Source: an uncultured Eubacteriales bacterium (GTDB lineage Bacteria > Bacillota > Clostridia > Tissierellales > Peptoniphilaceae). From it: a DNA stretch of 27,824 nucleotides. A program made the position numbers and the translations under genes. The stretch covers positions 1 through 27,824 of the forward strand of contig UQFH01000013.1 of the NCBI GenBank assembly GCA_900540185.1, given 5' to 3'. Positions 1 through 6,933 of the stretch are shown piece by piece. Position 1 is the first letter of the stretch. Every line of letters starts with the position of its first letter. The notes beneath the pieces are model-generated. The model searched no databases and was not told the origin of the DNA. It saw only the letters and a list, made by a program, of their open reading frames with translations.

Positions 1-60
1 GGCAGTAAAAATTCTGCACTTCGTGTTATTCATCAATTTTATCGAAAAATTAAAATATAG
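1..60 (+). CDS. possible C-terminal tail of an upstream gene (partial)
   Basis: Frame 1 is open from the first base and ends at TAG 58-60, giving 19 residues that finish in QFYRKIKI. This could be the end of a plus-strand gene lying outside the window. A plus-strand hairpin at 170-208 could then be its terminator. Nineteen codons without a stop can occur by chance, and I cannot assign a family. Confidence 0.25.
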   Translation, partial: GSKNSALRVIHQFYRKIKI

Positions 61-169
61 AGGAGATGGAAATGTCTCATAATTTTTGTGTCTAAAATAT
101 AGAAATGGTTTTAGTGAAAAAGCCTAAATATTAAAGTCTGACCATTTTAATAAAGGTTTTAGGATTTAT

Positions 170-208
170 AATATCTATGGATGCGTAAGGCTCTCCATAG
201 ATATTTTT
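170..208 (+). terminator. terminator-like hairpin
   Basis: An 11-bp perfect stem (AATATCTATGG with CCATAGATATT) encloses a 14-nt loop and is followed by a short T-rich stretch. It is oriented to end plus-strand transcription entering from the left edge. Confidence 0.45.
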
Positions 209-311
209 ATGTAAAAAAATTGCGCTTATACACAAAACCTTATATATTAAAAAATGGACTCATACGAGAAATCATTCACTAGATAATTCACATGCATAAA
301 TGAATAATAAG

Positions 312-329
312 TTCGTTAAATTTAACGAA
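312..329. repeat. 18-bp perfect palindrome
   Basis: TTCGTTAAATTTAACGAA is a perfect self-complement. It lies 8 bp from the catalase terminator. It could be a dyad operator or a second hairpin. I recognise no regulator for it. Confidence 0.6.
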
Positions 330-336
330 AGCAACC

Positions 337-366
337 AAAAAGCGGCGAATTTACGCCGCTTTTTTT
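337..366 (-). terminator. katA terminator (works in both directions)
   Basis: A GC-rich stem (AGCGGCG with CGCCGCT) and a 6-nt loop are flanked by A5 on the left and T7 on the right. Transcripts from either strand would therefore end in a U tract. It lies 13 bp past the catalase stop codon. Confidence 0.85.
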
Positions 367-378
367 AGGTTTATAAAT

Positions 379-2112
379 TTATAGCAATTGCGGGTCGGTT
401 TTCCAATCGCTAAGTTTTTTAGGGTCACTAGCGTTTGTGTCTCTTCCTTCAGGTGGAAGGTCTTTTGCACTTTCAGGCATGCTTGGTTTTGTCGGGACAT
501 CTTTGTCCTTATCTTTCATACGGTCACGTTCATAAGATTCTCTTGAAACGGAGCCTTCCATTTCAAGGTCGACGTCTTTTATATTGATGCCTAGAGCTTT
601 TGCAACGCCTTTTCCATATTCAGGGTCAGCTTTGTATGTGTTTCTGATGTGACGATGTTTTATTTGCAGTGTTGCATCCTTCATTGCACGTGCAGTATTT
701 TCGCAAAGAACAAGTTTTTGTTCGTCGGTCATGTTGTTGAAAAGCATTCCTGGTTGCGTGAAGTAGTCGTGGTCGTCTTCTCTATAGTCGTAGCGTTTGA
801 CGTCGCCGCCTTTATCTGTCGGAAGTTCTGTTTCAGGGCTGTCTTCCCATGCGCCGAAGCTGTTCGGTTCATAATGTATTTCAGCACCTTTATTTCCATC
901 AACTCTCATTTGCCCATCTCTGTGGAAGTCATGAGGATGTTTTACTCCCTTTGGACTGTTTACAGGAATTTGGTTATGATTTATTCCGAGACGGTAGTTT
1001 TGCGCATCCATATAGAAGAATGTTCTCGCTTGAAGCAGTCTGTCCGGAGAAAGTCCAAGTCCAGGTATTATGTTTCCAGGAGAGAATGCTGCTTGTTCAA
1101 CATCTTGGAAGTAGTTTTCAGGATTTCTGTTTAGTTCCATTTCACCAACTTCGATTAATGGATAGTCTTCTTTAAGCCACATTTTTGTAATGTCAAATGG
1201 ATTTACAGGATGTTTTTCAGCTTGTTCCTCGGTCATAACTTGGATGTAGAGTTTCCATTTCGGGTACATTTTCTTTTCGATTGCTTCAAAGAGGTCTTTA
1301 CCGTTTGAGTCTGGTTCTTTTCCGTTAACAACTTCCGATTCCTGATCAGTATAGTTTTGAATTCCTTGTTCACTTCTCCAATGATATTTTACCCAAACTC
1401 TCTCTTTATCTTTGTTGTACATTGAGTATGTGTGCGAGCCGAAGCCGTGCATATATCTGAACGATGAAGGAATTCCTCTGTCACTCATTGTAATTGTAAC
1501 TTGGAGGAGACTTTCGGGAAGCGAGGTCCAGAAGTCCCAGTTTGCAGTAGGATTTCTTCTATGCGTTTTCGGGTCTCTTTTTACAACGTGGTTCAAATCG
1601 ATAAATTTCATCGGGTCTCTAAAGAAAAACACAGGAGTGTTGTTTCCTACAAGGTCCCAGTTTCCGTCTTCTGTATAAAATTTTACAGCAAATCCTCTTA
1701 TGTCTCTGTCGGCGTCGGCGTATCCTGATTCACCTGCAACAAGAGAGAATCTTGTAAATACTTCACATGTGTTTCCTACTTTTTCAAAGAGTTTTGCACA
1801 TGTGTATTTTGTTATGTCATTTGTGACAGTAAATTTTCCAAATGCTCCCCAACCTTTGGCGTGCATTCTTCTTTCAGGAATGAGCTCTCTGTTGAAGTGC
1901 GCATGTTTTTCAAAAAGCCATAGGTCTTGAATTGAAAGAGGGCCTCTTTTTCCTGCGGTCATCGAGTCATCGTTGTTGTCAACCGGAGCGCCGGCAGCTC
2001 TTCTCATTTTGTGTTTTAGGACAGTGTCGTTTCTTGATGGAAGATCTTCACCGAGACCGTTCTTGTCCATAGGGTTTTCCATTTTCTTGTCTTTTTTTGA
2101 ATCCTTACTCAT
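379..2112 (-). CDS. katA: heme catalase
   Basis: Monofunctional heme catalase, 577 residues, which disproportionates hydrogen peroxide to water and oxygen in the cytoplasm. The distal histidine is His84 (in PERRMHAKG), the distal asparagine is Asn157 (in LVGNNTPVFF) and the proximal heme ligand is Tyr367 (in RTFFYMDAQNYRLG). The spacing between these three equals that of human catalase (75/148/358). About 50 lysine- and aspartate-rich residues precede the core, and a charged, proline-containing tail of roughly 55 residues ends the protein. It is therefore longer than the usual 480-500-residue small-subunit enzymes but lacks the flavodoxin-like domain of the large class. An upstream in-frame ATG at 2196 exists. 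I chose 2112 because an AAAGGAGG-type site sits just before it. The gene is monocistronic, with a PerR-like box over its promoter and a terminator after the stop. How an anaerobe supplies the heme is not visible here. Confidence 0.96.
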   Translation of the reverse strand: MSKDSKKDKKMENPMDKNGLGEDLPSRNDTVLKHKMRRAAGAPVDNNDDSMTAGKRGPLSIQDLWLFEKHAHFNRELIPERRMHAKGWGAFGKFTVTNDITKYTCAKLFEKVGNTCEVFTRFSLVAGESGYADADRDIRGFAVKFYTEDGNWDLVGNNTPVFFFRDPMKFIDLNHVVKRDPKTHRRNPTANWDFWTSLPESLLQVTITMSDRGIPSSFRYMHGFGSHTYSMYNKDKERVWVKYHWRSEQGIQNYTDQESEVVNGKEPDSNGKDLFEAIEKKMYPKWKLYIQVMTEEQAEKHPVNPFDITKMWLKEDYPLIEVGEMELNRNPENYFQDVEQAAFSPGNIIPGLGLSPDRLLQARTFFYMDAQNYRLGINHNQIPVNSPKGVKHPHDFHRDGQMRVDGNKGAEIHYEPNSFGAWEDSPETELPTDKGGDVKRYDYREDDHDYFTQPGMLFNNMTDEQKLVLCENTARAMKDATLQIKHRHIRNTYKADPEYGKGVAKALGINIKDVDLEMEGSVSRESYERDRMKDKDKDVPTKPSMPESAKDLPPEGRDTNASDPKKLSDWKTDPQLL

Positions 2113-2136
2113 ATTTCCTCCTTTTAATTTAATAAT

Positions 2137-2154
2137 ATACAAGTTTTCTTGTAT
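2137..2154 (-). promoter_or_regulatory. inverted repeat in the katA leader
   Basis: ATACAAG-TTTT-CTTGTAT is a perfect 7-bp dyad about 24 nt upstream of the katA start codon, between the predicted transcription start and the ribosome-binding site. It could be a DNA operator or an mRNA hairpin next to the ribosome-binding site. Confidence 0.5.
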
Positions 2155-2173
2155 CTGCTTTATTAATACCCTT

Positions 2174-2188
2174 ATATTATACTTATAA
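2174..2188 (-). promoter_or_regulatory. PerR-box-like operator of katA
   Basis: The minus strand reads TTATAAGTATAATAT. It matches the Bacillus PerR consensus TTATAATNATTATAA at 11 of 14 defined positions and overlaps the katA -10. AT-rich background makes chance matches easy, so this is a candidate only. Confidence 0.4.
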
Positions 2189-2204
2189 TCAAACAAAGTG
2201 ATAA
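2176..2204 (-). promoter_or_regulatory. katA promoter
   Basis: On the minus strand, -35 TTATCA (2204-2199), a 17-nt spacer and -10 TATAAT (2181-2176). Transcription would start near 2169. Confidence 0.6.
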
Positions 2205-2256
2205 AATGATGTTTATGATAATATTTTCAGTCATGTCTTTCACTGATTATATAAAC

Positions 2257-2285
2257 TTCAATTTTTTCTTTTTATAAGTTATAAT
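2257..2285 (+). promoter_or_regulatory. promoter of the sulfoxide reductase gene
   Basis: Weak -35 TTCAAT (2257-2262), a 17-nt spacer and a perfect -10 TATAAT (2280-2285). The direct repeat TTATAA-G-TTATAA (2272-2284) overlaps the -10 and resembles the katA element. Confidence 0.45.
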
Positions 2286-2302
2286 ATATAATGAGGTGGA
2301 AT

Positions 2303-2749
2303 ATGGATTACGAAAGAATTATTTTTAATATTAAGCTCCAACTTCATAAGGAAAGCGATAAGCTTGCAAATTTGTGCAACACTATGGCTTTTATAAAGGA
2401 GCTACCGGATGTTAGTTGGGCGGGGGTTTATATTGAAAAAGATGGAGAACTTGTTTTGGGGCCGTTTCAAGGAAAGGCTGCGTGCAACAGGATAAAAATC
2501 GGAAGCGGTGTTTGTGGAACGGCTTTTGAAGAGGGGAGAACGTTAGTTGTTCCGGATGTAGAAAAGTTTCCGGGACATATTGCGTGTGATTCATTGTCAA
2601 AATCTGAAATTGTTGTTCCGATAATATGTAATGACAAAAAAATAGGAGTGCTCGATTTGGACTCCTATAGTTTAAATCGTTTTAATGAAGCTGACAGAGA
2701 AAAGTTGGAAGAGATAGTAAGGTTACTAATAGAAAATAATGTATTTTAA
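2303..2749 (+). CDS. msrC: free methionine-(R)-sulfoxide reductase (GAF domain)
   Basis: A single GAF domain of 148 residues that reduces free methionine-(R)-sulfoxide with thioredoxin-type reductants. The family signature is clear: GPFQGKAACNRI, GVCGTA and FPGHIACD are present. Cys61, Cys71 and Cys95 keep the spacing of the E. coli enzyme's Cys84/94/118, so the redox cysteines are intact. An ATG 12 bp earlier (2291) is in frame, but the GAGGTGG between the two is the natural ribosome-binding site for 2303. The gene diverges from catalase and converges on the flavin oxidoreductase gene. A PerR-like AT element at its promoter suggests shared oxidative-stress control (inference). Confidence 0.93.
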   Translation: MDYERIIFNIKLQLHKESDKLANLCNTMAFIKELPDVSWAGVYIEKDGELVLGPFQGKAACNRIKIGSGVCGTAFEEGRTLVVPDVEKFPGHIACDSLSKSEIVVPIICNDKKIGVLDLDSYSLNRFNEADREKLEEIVRLLIENNVF

Positions 2750-2773
2750 AAGACCCCGTGAGGGGCCTTTTTT
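2749..2773. terminator. bidirectional terminator between convergent genes
   Basis: The stem CCCC-GTGA-GGGG is extended by A/T pairs through one mismatch and flanked by an A run on the left and six Ts on the right. It serves msrC (plus) and the LLM oxidoreductase (minus). The minus-strand stop codon lies inside the T run. Confidence 0.85.
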
Positions 2774-3761
2774 AGTCGTTTAGAACAATGTCTTCGAGCA
2801 TTTCGTATGATTTTTCAAGTTTTTCATATTCAGGGATATAGCAAACGGCGATAAGTTCGTCCGGTTGATATTTTTCCTTGAGCTCTCTCCATTGCCTTGA
2901 TGCTTCGTCCTTGTCTCCGCCGATGTGAAGTCCGCGCATTGTTCTTAGCGCAAATTTTTGCATCGATGTGAGCTCCGGCGCTTCATCAGGATTTATTTTT
3001 TCGAATTCCGCTCTGTTTTTTACGTCTAGTATTTGTAAGAATACTTGAATTGCGTGGAATTCGAGCTCATCTGCGTCGGTTTTGTTGTCGGCAATGTTTG
3101 CCGAAAGTCCGAGCATTGTGTATGGTTTATCAAGATATTTACTTGGTTTGAAATTTCTTCTATATAGTTTAAATGCAGCTTCGACTGTGTGTGGTGCAAA
3201 GTGTCCTGCGAATGAATACGGAAGTCCGAGTTCAGCAGCAACAGTTGCCGAGTCGAGCGAGCTTCCTAAAATTGTGACAGGTACGTTTGTTCCTACTCCA
3301 GGATATGGTGCAACTTTGAAGTCGCGTGCTTCTTTTGAGAAATAGTCCAAAAGTTCTTCAATTGCTTTTTGGAAGCTTTCCAAATGATAGGTATTTCTGT
3401 AGATAAGTTTTGCAGTTTCAATGTCAGTTCCCGGAGCTCTTCCGACGCCCAAGTCTATTCTTCCCGGAAATAGTGCTTCAAGTGTTCCGTATTTTTCAGC
3501 AACTTGGAAAACTGTGTGGTTTGGAAGCATTACTCCACCGGCTCCGATTCTTATTCTCTTTGTGTGGTCGGCAAGATGCGCAAGAATAATTTCTGTTGCG
3601 GAGCTTAGCACACCCGGGCTGTTGTGGTGTTCTGCAACCCAATATCTTAAGAAATCGTGTTTGTCTGCAAATTGTGCCAATGCGACAGCTCTTTCAAAAG
3701 ATTCGGTCATAGTTTCGTCTTTATATTTTGGCACTAAATTAAGTACAGATATTTTTGTCAT
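2772..3761 (-). CDS. luciferase-like (LLM class) flavin-dependent oxidoreductase
   Basis: A 329-residue TIM-barrel protein of the bacterial luciferase-like superfamily, closest in style to the MsnO8/YhbW group of FMN-dependent oxidoreductases of unknown substrate. Family hallmarks are the N-terminal strand ISVLNLVP, the RYWVAEHHN segment (residues about 40-48), the IRIGAGGVMLPNH turn, the FPGRIDLGVGRAPGTD loop and the VTILGSSLDSA segment. Start 3761 is preceded by GAGGTGAT at good spacing. It lies between the sulfoxide reductase and the HerA-like ATPase, diverging from the latter. The context suggests a redox or detoxification role, but the substrate cannot be deduced. The upstream region contains TGGGTATATCAT as a possible -10 region. 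Confidence 0.9.
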   Translation of the reverse strand: MTKISVLNLVPKYKDETMTESFERAVALAQFADKHDFLRYWVAEHHNSPGVLSSATEIILAHLADHTKRIRIGAGGVMLPNHTVFQVAEKYGTLEALFPGRIDLGVGRAPGTDIETAKLIYRNTYHLESFQKAIEELLDYFSKEARDFKVAPYPGVGTNVPVTILGSSLDSATVAAELGLPYSFAGHFAPHTVEAAFKLYRRNFKPSKYLDKPYTMLGLSANIADNKTDADELEFHAIQVFLQILDVKNRAEFEKINPDEAPELTSMQKFALRTMRGLHIGGDKDEASRQWRELKEKYQPDELIAVCYIPEYEKLEKSYEMLEDIVLND

Positions 3762-3812
3762 ATAATCACCTCTTTATTATGATATACCCAATAATAAGAA
3801 TAATTAACACTA

Positions 3813-3842
3813 TTGACTTTTAATTCGATTTATACATATAAT
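3813..3842 (+). promoter_or_regulatory. promoter of the HerA-like gene
   Basis: -35 TTGACT (3813-3818), an 18-nt spacer and -10 TATAAT (3837-3842), about 17 bp before the start codon. The predicted mRNA leader is very short but contains the GGGGGTG ribosome-binding site. Confidence 0.7.
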
Positions 3843-3859
3843 TAGATGGGGGTGTTAAT

Positions 3860-5380
3860 ATGACGGATATTCTTATAGGAAAGGGCGAAAATCAAGTTTT
3901 TATTAAATCGGAAATGCTAAATAGGCACGGTCTTATTGCGGGAGCGACCGGAACGGGAAAGACCACGACTTTAAAGGTTATTGCGGAAAGAGCGTCGATG
4001 CTTGGGATTCCGGTTTTTATTCCGGATGTAAAGGGAGATTTGTACGGACTACATATTGCCGGGGAAGAAAATGAAAAGATAACTGAAAGATTAAATTTTA
4101 TAGGTGATGAAAATTTTAAGTTCCAAGGTTTTCCTGTTCAATCATGGGATATTTTGGAGGATTTTGGAGTGCCTATAAGGGCAACTGTTTCGGATTTGGG
4201 ACCGATTTTGCTTTCGAATTTATTGGAACTTAACGATGTTCAAACCGGAATTTTAAATATCGCCTTTAAAGTTGCCGATGAAAGAGGACTCTTGATTTTG
4301 GATTTTAAGGATTTAAAGTCAATGCTAAATTATATTTCTGAACATAGCAAAGAGCTTCGTGCGGAATACGGCAACATTTCTCCGCAATCGGTAGGCGCTA
4401 TAAACCGTGCGCTTTTGGTTTTGGAGAATGAAGGAGCGGAGAAGTTTTTCGGTGAGCCGGCTCTTGATGTGAACGATTTGATGAAAAAGACGCCTGATGG
4501 AAAGGGCATAATTAATATTTTAAATTCAAAAGTTTTATTTCAACGTCCGAAACTCTATACGACATTTCTTCTTTGGTTTTTGTCAGAGATTTATGAAATT
4601 CTTCCTGAAGTTGGAGATTTGGAAATTCCAAAGATGTTGTTCTTCTTTGATGAAGCGCACCTTATTTTCAGTCAAGGAAGCAAGGTTTTAAAAGATAAAC
4701 TTCTTCAAGTCATAAAGCTTATCCGCTCAAAGGGTGTAGGTGTATTTTTTGTTACTCAAAGCCCGGGGGACATTCCGGAGGATGTACTTTCACAACTTGG
4801 AAATAAAATCCAACACGCTTTGAGAGCATTCACTCCGAAGGATAGAAAGATGATAAAAGATACGGCGATGAATTTTAGAGAAAATCCGAATCTTGATATT
4901 GAGTCGGCGTTAACAAATATGAAGAGTGGGGAGGCACTTGTTTCATGTCTCGATGAAAAGGGGCTTCCGCAAGTGACGGAAAAGGCTCTTATTATGCCGC
5001 CGATGAGTTCCTTCGGTACGATGAGTGCGGAAGATATTAAAACTTTTTCGAATGAATCTATTATTATGTCAAAATACAAGGATATGATAGATAGAGTGTC
5101 CGCGTATGAAGTGCTTCTAGAAGAGAGAAAGAGAATTGAAGCTGAACAGGAAAAACTCGAACAGGAAAAAGCAAGAATAAAAGAGGAAGAACTTTCGAGA
5201 AAAGAAGCGGAAAGGATTAGGAAAGAAGAGGAGAGACTTGAGAGGGAAAGGAAAAAGAATAGAAGCGAGCTTGAAAAATTCGGAGGAAAAGTAATAAATT
5301 CGATGGTTGGGACCGCAAGTCGCAAAATTGGAAATGAGCTTATGAGAGGGATTTTCGGAACTCTTCTCGGGAAAAAATAA
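3860..5380 (+). CDS. HerA/YjgR-like (DUF853) P-loop ATPase
   Basis: A 506-residue ATPase of the HerA-FtsK superfamily, resembling E. coli YjgR. Walker A is GATGTGKT at residues 28-35. Walker B is FFFDEAH with DEAH at 264-267, followed by a sensor-like segment FVTQSPGDIP. From about residue 415 to 475 there is a strongly charged Glu/Lys/Arg-rich coiled coil, and then a short C-terminal tail. These proteins are predicted hexameric motors, and the substrate of the YjgR branch is not established. No NurA nuclease or Mre11/Rad50 partner is adjacent, which argues against the archaeal HerA-NurA end-resection role here. Start 3860 has a GGGGGTG ribosome-binding site. The gene has its own promoter. 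Peroxiredoxin follows in the same direction after 82 bp that also contain a promoter-like sequence. Confidence 0.88.
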   Translation: MTDILIGKGENQVFIKSEMLNRHGLIAGATGTGKTTTLKVIAERASMLGIPVFIPDVKGDLYGLHIAGEENEKITERLNFIGDENFKFQGFPVQSWDILEDFGVPIRATVSDLGPILLSNLLELNDVQTGILNIAFKVADERGLLILDFKDLKSMLNYISEHSKELRAEYGNISPQSVGAINRALLVLENEGAEKFFGEPALDVNDLMKKTPDGKGIINILNSKVLFQRPKLYTTFLLWFLSEIYEILPEVGDLEIPKMLFFFDEAHLIFSQGSKVLKDKLLQVIKLIRSKGVGVFFVTQSPGDIPEDVLSQLGNKIQHALRAFTPKDRKMIKDTAMNFRENPNLDIESALTNMKSGEALVSCLDEKGLPQVTEKALIMPPMSSFGTMSAEDIKTFSNESIIMSKYKDMIDRVSAYEVLLEERKRIEAEQEKLEQEKARIKEEELSRKEAERIRKEEERLERERKKNRSELEKFGGKVINSMVGTASRKIGNELMRGIFGTLLGKK

Positions 5381-5382
5381 AC

Positions 5383-5412
5383 TTGTTTAAATTGTTTTTT
5401 GTGGGGTATATA
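5383..5412 (+). promoter_or_regulatory. possible ahpC promoter
   Basis: TTGTTT (5383-5388), an 18-nt spacer and TATATA (5407-5412), inside TGTGGGGTATATATATT. The -10 is not uniquely defined because of the TA repeat. Confidence 0.4.
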
Positions 5413-5429
5413 TATTAATGGAATGGTTG

Positions 5430-5444
5430 TTATAACCATAATTA
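5430..5444 (+). promoter_or_regulatory. PerR-box-like operator of ahpC
   Basis: TTATAACCATAATTA matches the PerR consensus at 11 of 14 defined positions and shares the TTATAA-NN-ATAAT pattern with the katA site (partly: TTATAA-GT-ATAAT there). It lies just after the predicted transcription start. It overlaps a dyad, ATGGTT (5423-5428) with AACCAT (5434-5439). Confidence 0.4.
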
Positions 5445-5462
5445 ATATTAAGGAGGAATAAA

Positions 5463-6047
5463 ATGTTATCAGATTTATTTATCGAAAATATGATTGGGCA
5501 AGAAATTGGTGATTTCACCGTTACTGCATATAAAGATGGAGAATTCTTTGAAGTTTCAAAGGATGATCTAAAAGGAAAATGGAGTGTATTTTTCTTCTAT
5601 CCGGGAGACTTTACATTCGTTTGCCCTACAGAACTTGAAGACTTGGCTGAAAATTACGAAAAATTCCAAAAAATCGGATGTGACATCTATTCAGTTTCAA
5701 CAGACTCTGAATTTGTTCACAAAGCATGGCAAGACGCAAGTCCTTCAATTGCAAAAATCAAATACACAATGCTTTCCGACAGAACAAGACAACTCGGAGA
5801 TATGTTCGGAGTTTATGTTCCTGAAGAAGGACAAAATCTAAGAGGAACATTCATTATAAATCCAGATCTAAAGGTTTCAGCATATGAAATCCACGATATG
5901 GGAATCGGCCGTGATGCTTTGAGTCTTTTGAGAAAAGTTGAAGCAAGCCAATTTGTTTTCGAACACGGCGACAAAGTATGTCCTGCAAAATGGCAACCTG
6001 GCGATGACACTTTGACACCGGGCATTGATTTGGTAGGTAAACTATAG
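5463..6047 (+). CDS. ahpC: 2-Cys peroxiredoxin (AhpC type)
   Basis: Typical 2-Cys peroxiredoxin of 194 residues that reduces hydrogen peroxide and organic hydroperoxides in the cytoplasm. The peroxidatic cysteine is Cys54 in FTFVCPTE and the resolving cysteine is Cys173 in KVCPAKW, close to the C-terminus as expected of the decameric AhpC group. The GGxG-like and YF motifs of robust, overoxidation-sensitive eukaryotic enzymes are not obvious. Start 5463 is supported by AAGGAGG seven bases upstream. It adds nine residues to the usual AhpC N-terminus, and an internal Met10 aligns with the family start. No ahpF reductase gene is adjacent, so the electron donor must be encoded elsewhere. A PerR-like box precedes the gene and a strong terminator follows. 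Confidence 0.95.
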   Translation: MLSDLFIENMIGQEIGDFTVTAYKDGEFFEVSKDDLKGKWSVFFFYPGDFTFVCPTELEDLAENYEKFQKIGCDIYSVSTDSEFVHKAWQDASPSIAKIKYTMLSDRTRQLGDMFGVYVPEEGQNLRGTFIINPDLKVSAYEIHDMGIGRDALSLLRKVEASQFVFEHGDKVCPAKWQPGDDTLTPGIDLVGKL

Positions 6048-6059
6048 GTTTTAAAATTT

Positions 6060-6090
6060 AGCGTCCCTTTTGGGACGCTTTTCTTTTTTT
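6060..6090 (+). terminator. ahpC terminator
   Basis: GCGTCCC-TTTT-GGGACGC, a perfect 7-bp GC-rich stem extended by an A-T pair, followed by TTTTC and a further T run. It ends immediately before the ribosome-binding site of the next gene. Confidence 0.9.
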
Positions 6091-6100
6091 AGGAGGTAAT

Positions 6101-6865
6101 ATGGAATATAAAGAACTTGAAAATGAAGAAGAAAAAGTGGATTATACTGATATTGAAAAAGACGATTGTATTGTAAATGTTATGGACATGGACAACAAAA
6201 CGAGAAGATACATACCAAGTGTTGAGACAAACTTGAGACGCCATGTGCAAATGATGCCTGAAGTGGCTTACAGGTGTTCCGGGATAAATATTATGGGCAG
6301 AAGGATCAAGAGTTTGATGTTCACAACGGATGTTGCAATTATTAGAAACAACAATGCGGAAGCGGTTATGGCAGTCTATCCTTTCACTCCGGAGCTTTCG
6401 ATTACAAGAGCAATTCTTGACGTTGCGCCGGTTCCTGTTTTTGTAGGAGTTGGCGGAGGAATTACGTCCGGACCTCGAGCAATTGAAATTGCGTTTCAAG
6501 CGGAGCTTCATGGAGCGTTCGGAGTTGTTGTAAATGCACCGATGCAAAATGACGTAATAAAAGCTATGGCTGAATATGTAGATATTCCTATTGTCACAAC
6601 TATCGCAAGTATAAATGACGATGTATTGGGAAAAATTGAAGCGGGCGCAAGAATTTTAAATGTCGCCGGCGGAAAGCGTACACCTGAACTCGTCAGAGAA
6701 GTAAGGAAGAAGGTTGGAAACGAATTTCCAATAATTGCAACGAGCGGTCATACAGATGAACACATTATGGCGACGATAAATGCCGGTGCGAATGCTCTTT
6801 CGTACACTCCGAAAACAAGTCCTGAAATTTTAGAAGAAATAATGAACGGATATAGACAAAAATAA
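6101..6865 (+). CDS. TIM-barrel protein of unknown function
   Basis: 254 residues with the alternating strand/helix pattern of a (beta/alpha)8 barrel. Strand-loop segments include VPVFVGVGGGITSG (about 110-123), IPIVTTIASIND, ARILNVAGGKRTPELV and FPIIATSGHTDEHI, then AGANALSYTPKTSPEI. The last two loops resemble phosphate-binding loops of HisA/HisF or TrpC-like barrels. Homologues in clostridia are often labelled 'hydrolase' without evidence, and I do not assign a reaction. The first 35 residues are acidic and probably outside the barrel. The ribosome-binding site AGGAGG (6091-6096) abuts the T run of the ahpC terminator, and only 53 bp separate the two genes. Expression may therefore depend on read-through from ahpC or on a promoter inside that gene. 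Confidence 0.8.
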   Translation: MEYKELENEEEKVDYTDIEKDDCIVNVMDMDNKTRRYIPSVETNLRRHVQMMPEVAYRCSGINIMGRRIKSLMFTTDVAIIRNNNAEAVMAVYPFTPELSITRAILDVAPVPVFVGVGGGITSGPRAIEIAFQAELHGAFGVVVNAPMQNDVIKAMAEYVDIPIVTTIASINDDVLGKIEAGARILNVAGGKRTPELVREVRKKVGNEFPIIATSGHTDEHIMATINAGANALSYTPKTSPEILEEIMNGYRQK

Positions 6866-6898
6866 TAAAATAAATATTAGAAAACCTATTTGTTTTGC

Positions 6899-6927
6899 TT
6901 GACAAAAGATTTTTTTTGTGATATCAT
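6899..6927 (+). promoter_or_regulatory. rpoBC promoter
   Basis: Perfect -35 TTGACA (6899-6904), a 17-nt spacer and -10 TATCAT (6922-6927). The transcript would begin near 6934, giving a leader of about 195 nt. Confidence 0.8.
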
Positions 6928-6933
6928 AAGAAG

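Noticed and set aside
2113..2196. 28-codon N-terminal extension of catalase
   Set aside because: It would cover the promoter, the leader dyad and the ribosome-binding site; the strong AGGAGG-type site points to 2112.
4756..5439. 227-codon minus-strand frame opposite the HerA-like gene
   Set aside because: It mirrors the biased Glu/Lys codons of the coiled coil; no ribosome-binding site and a Ser/Leu/Phe-rich translation of shadow type.
6881..6896. Terminator after the TIM-barrel gene
   Set aside because: AAAAC/GTTTT is only a 5-bp AT-rich stem; too weak to call.
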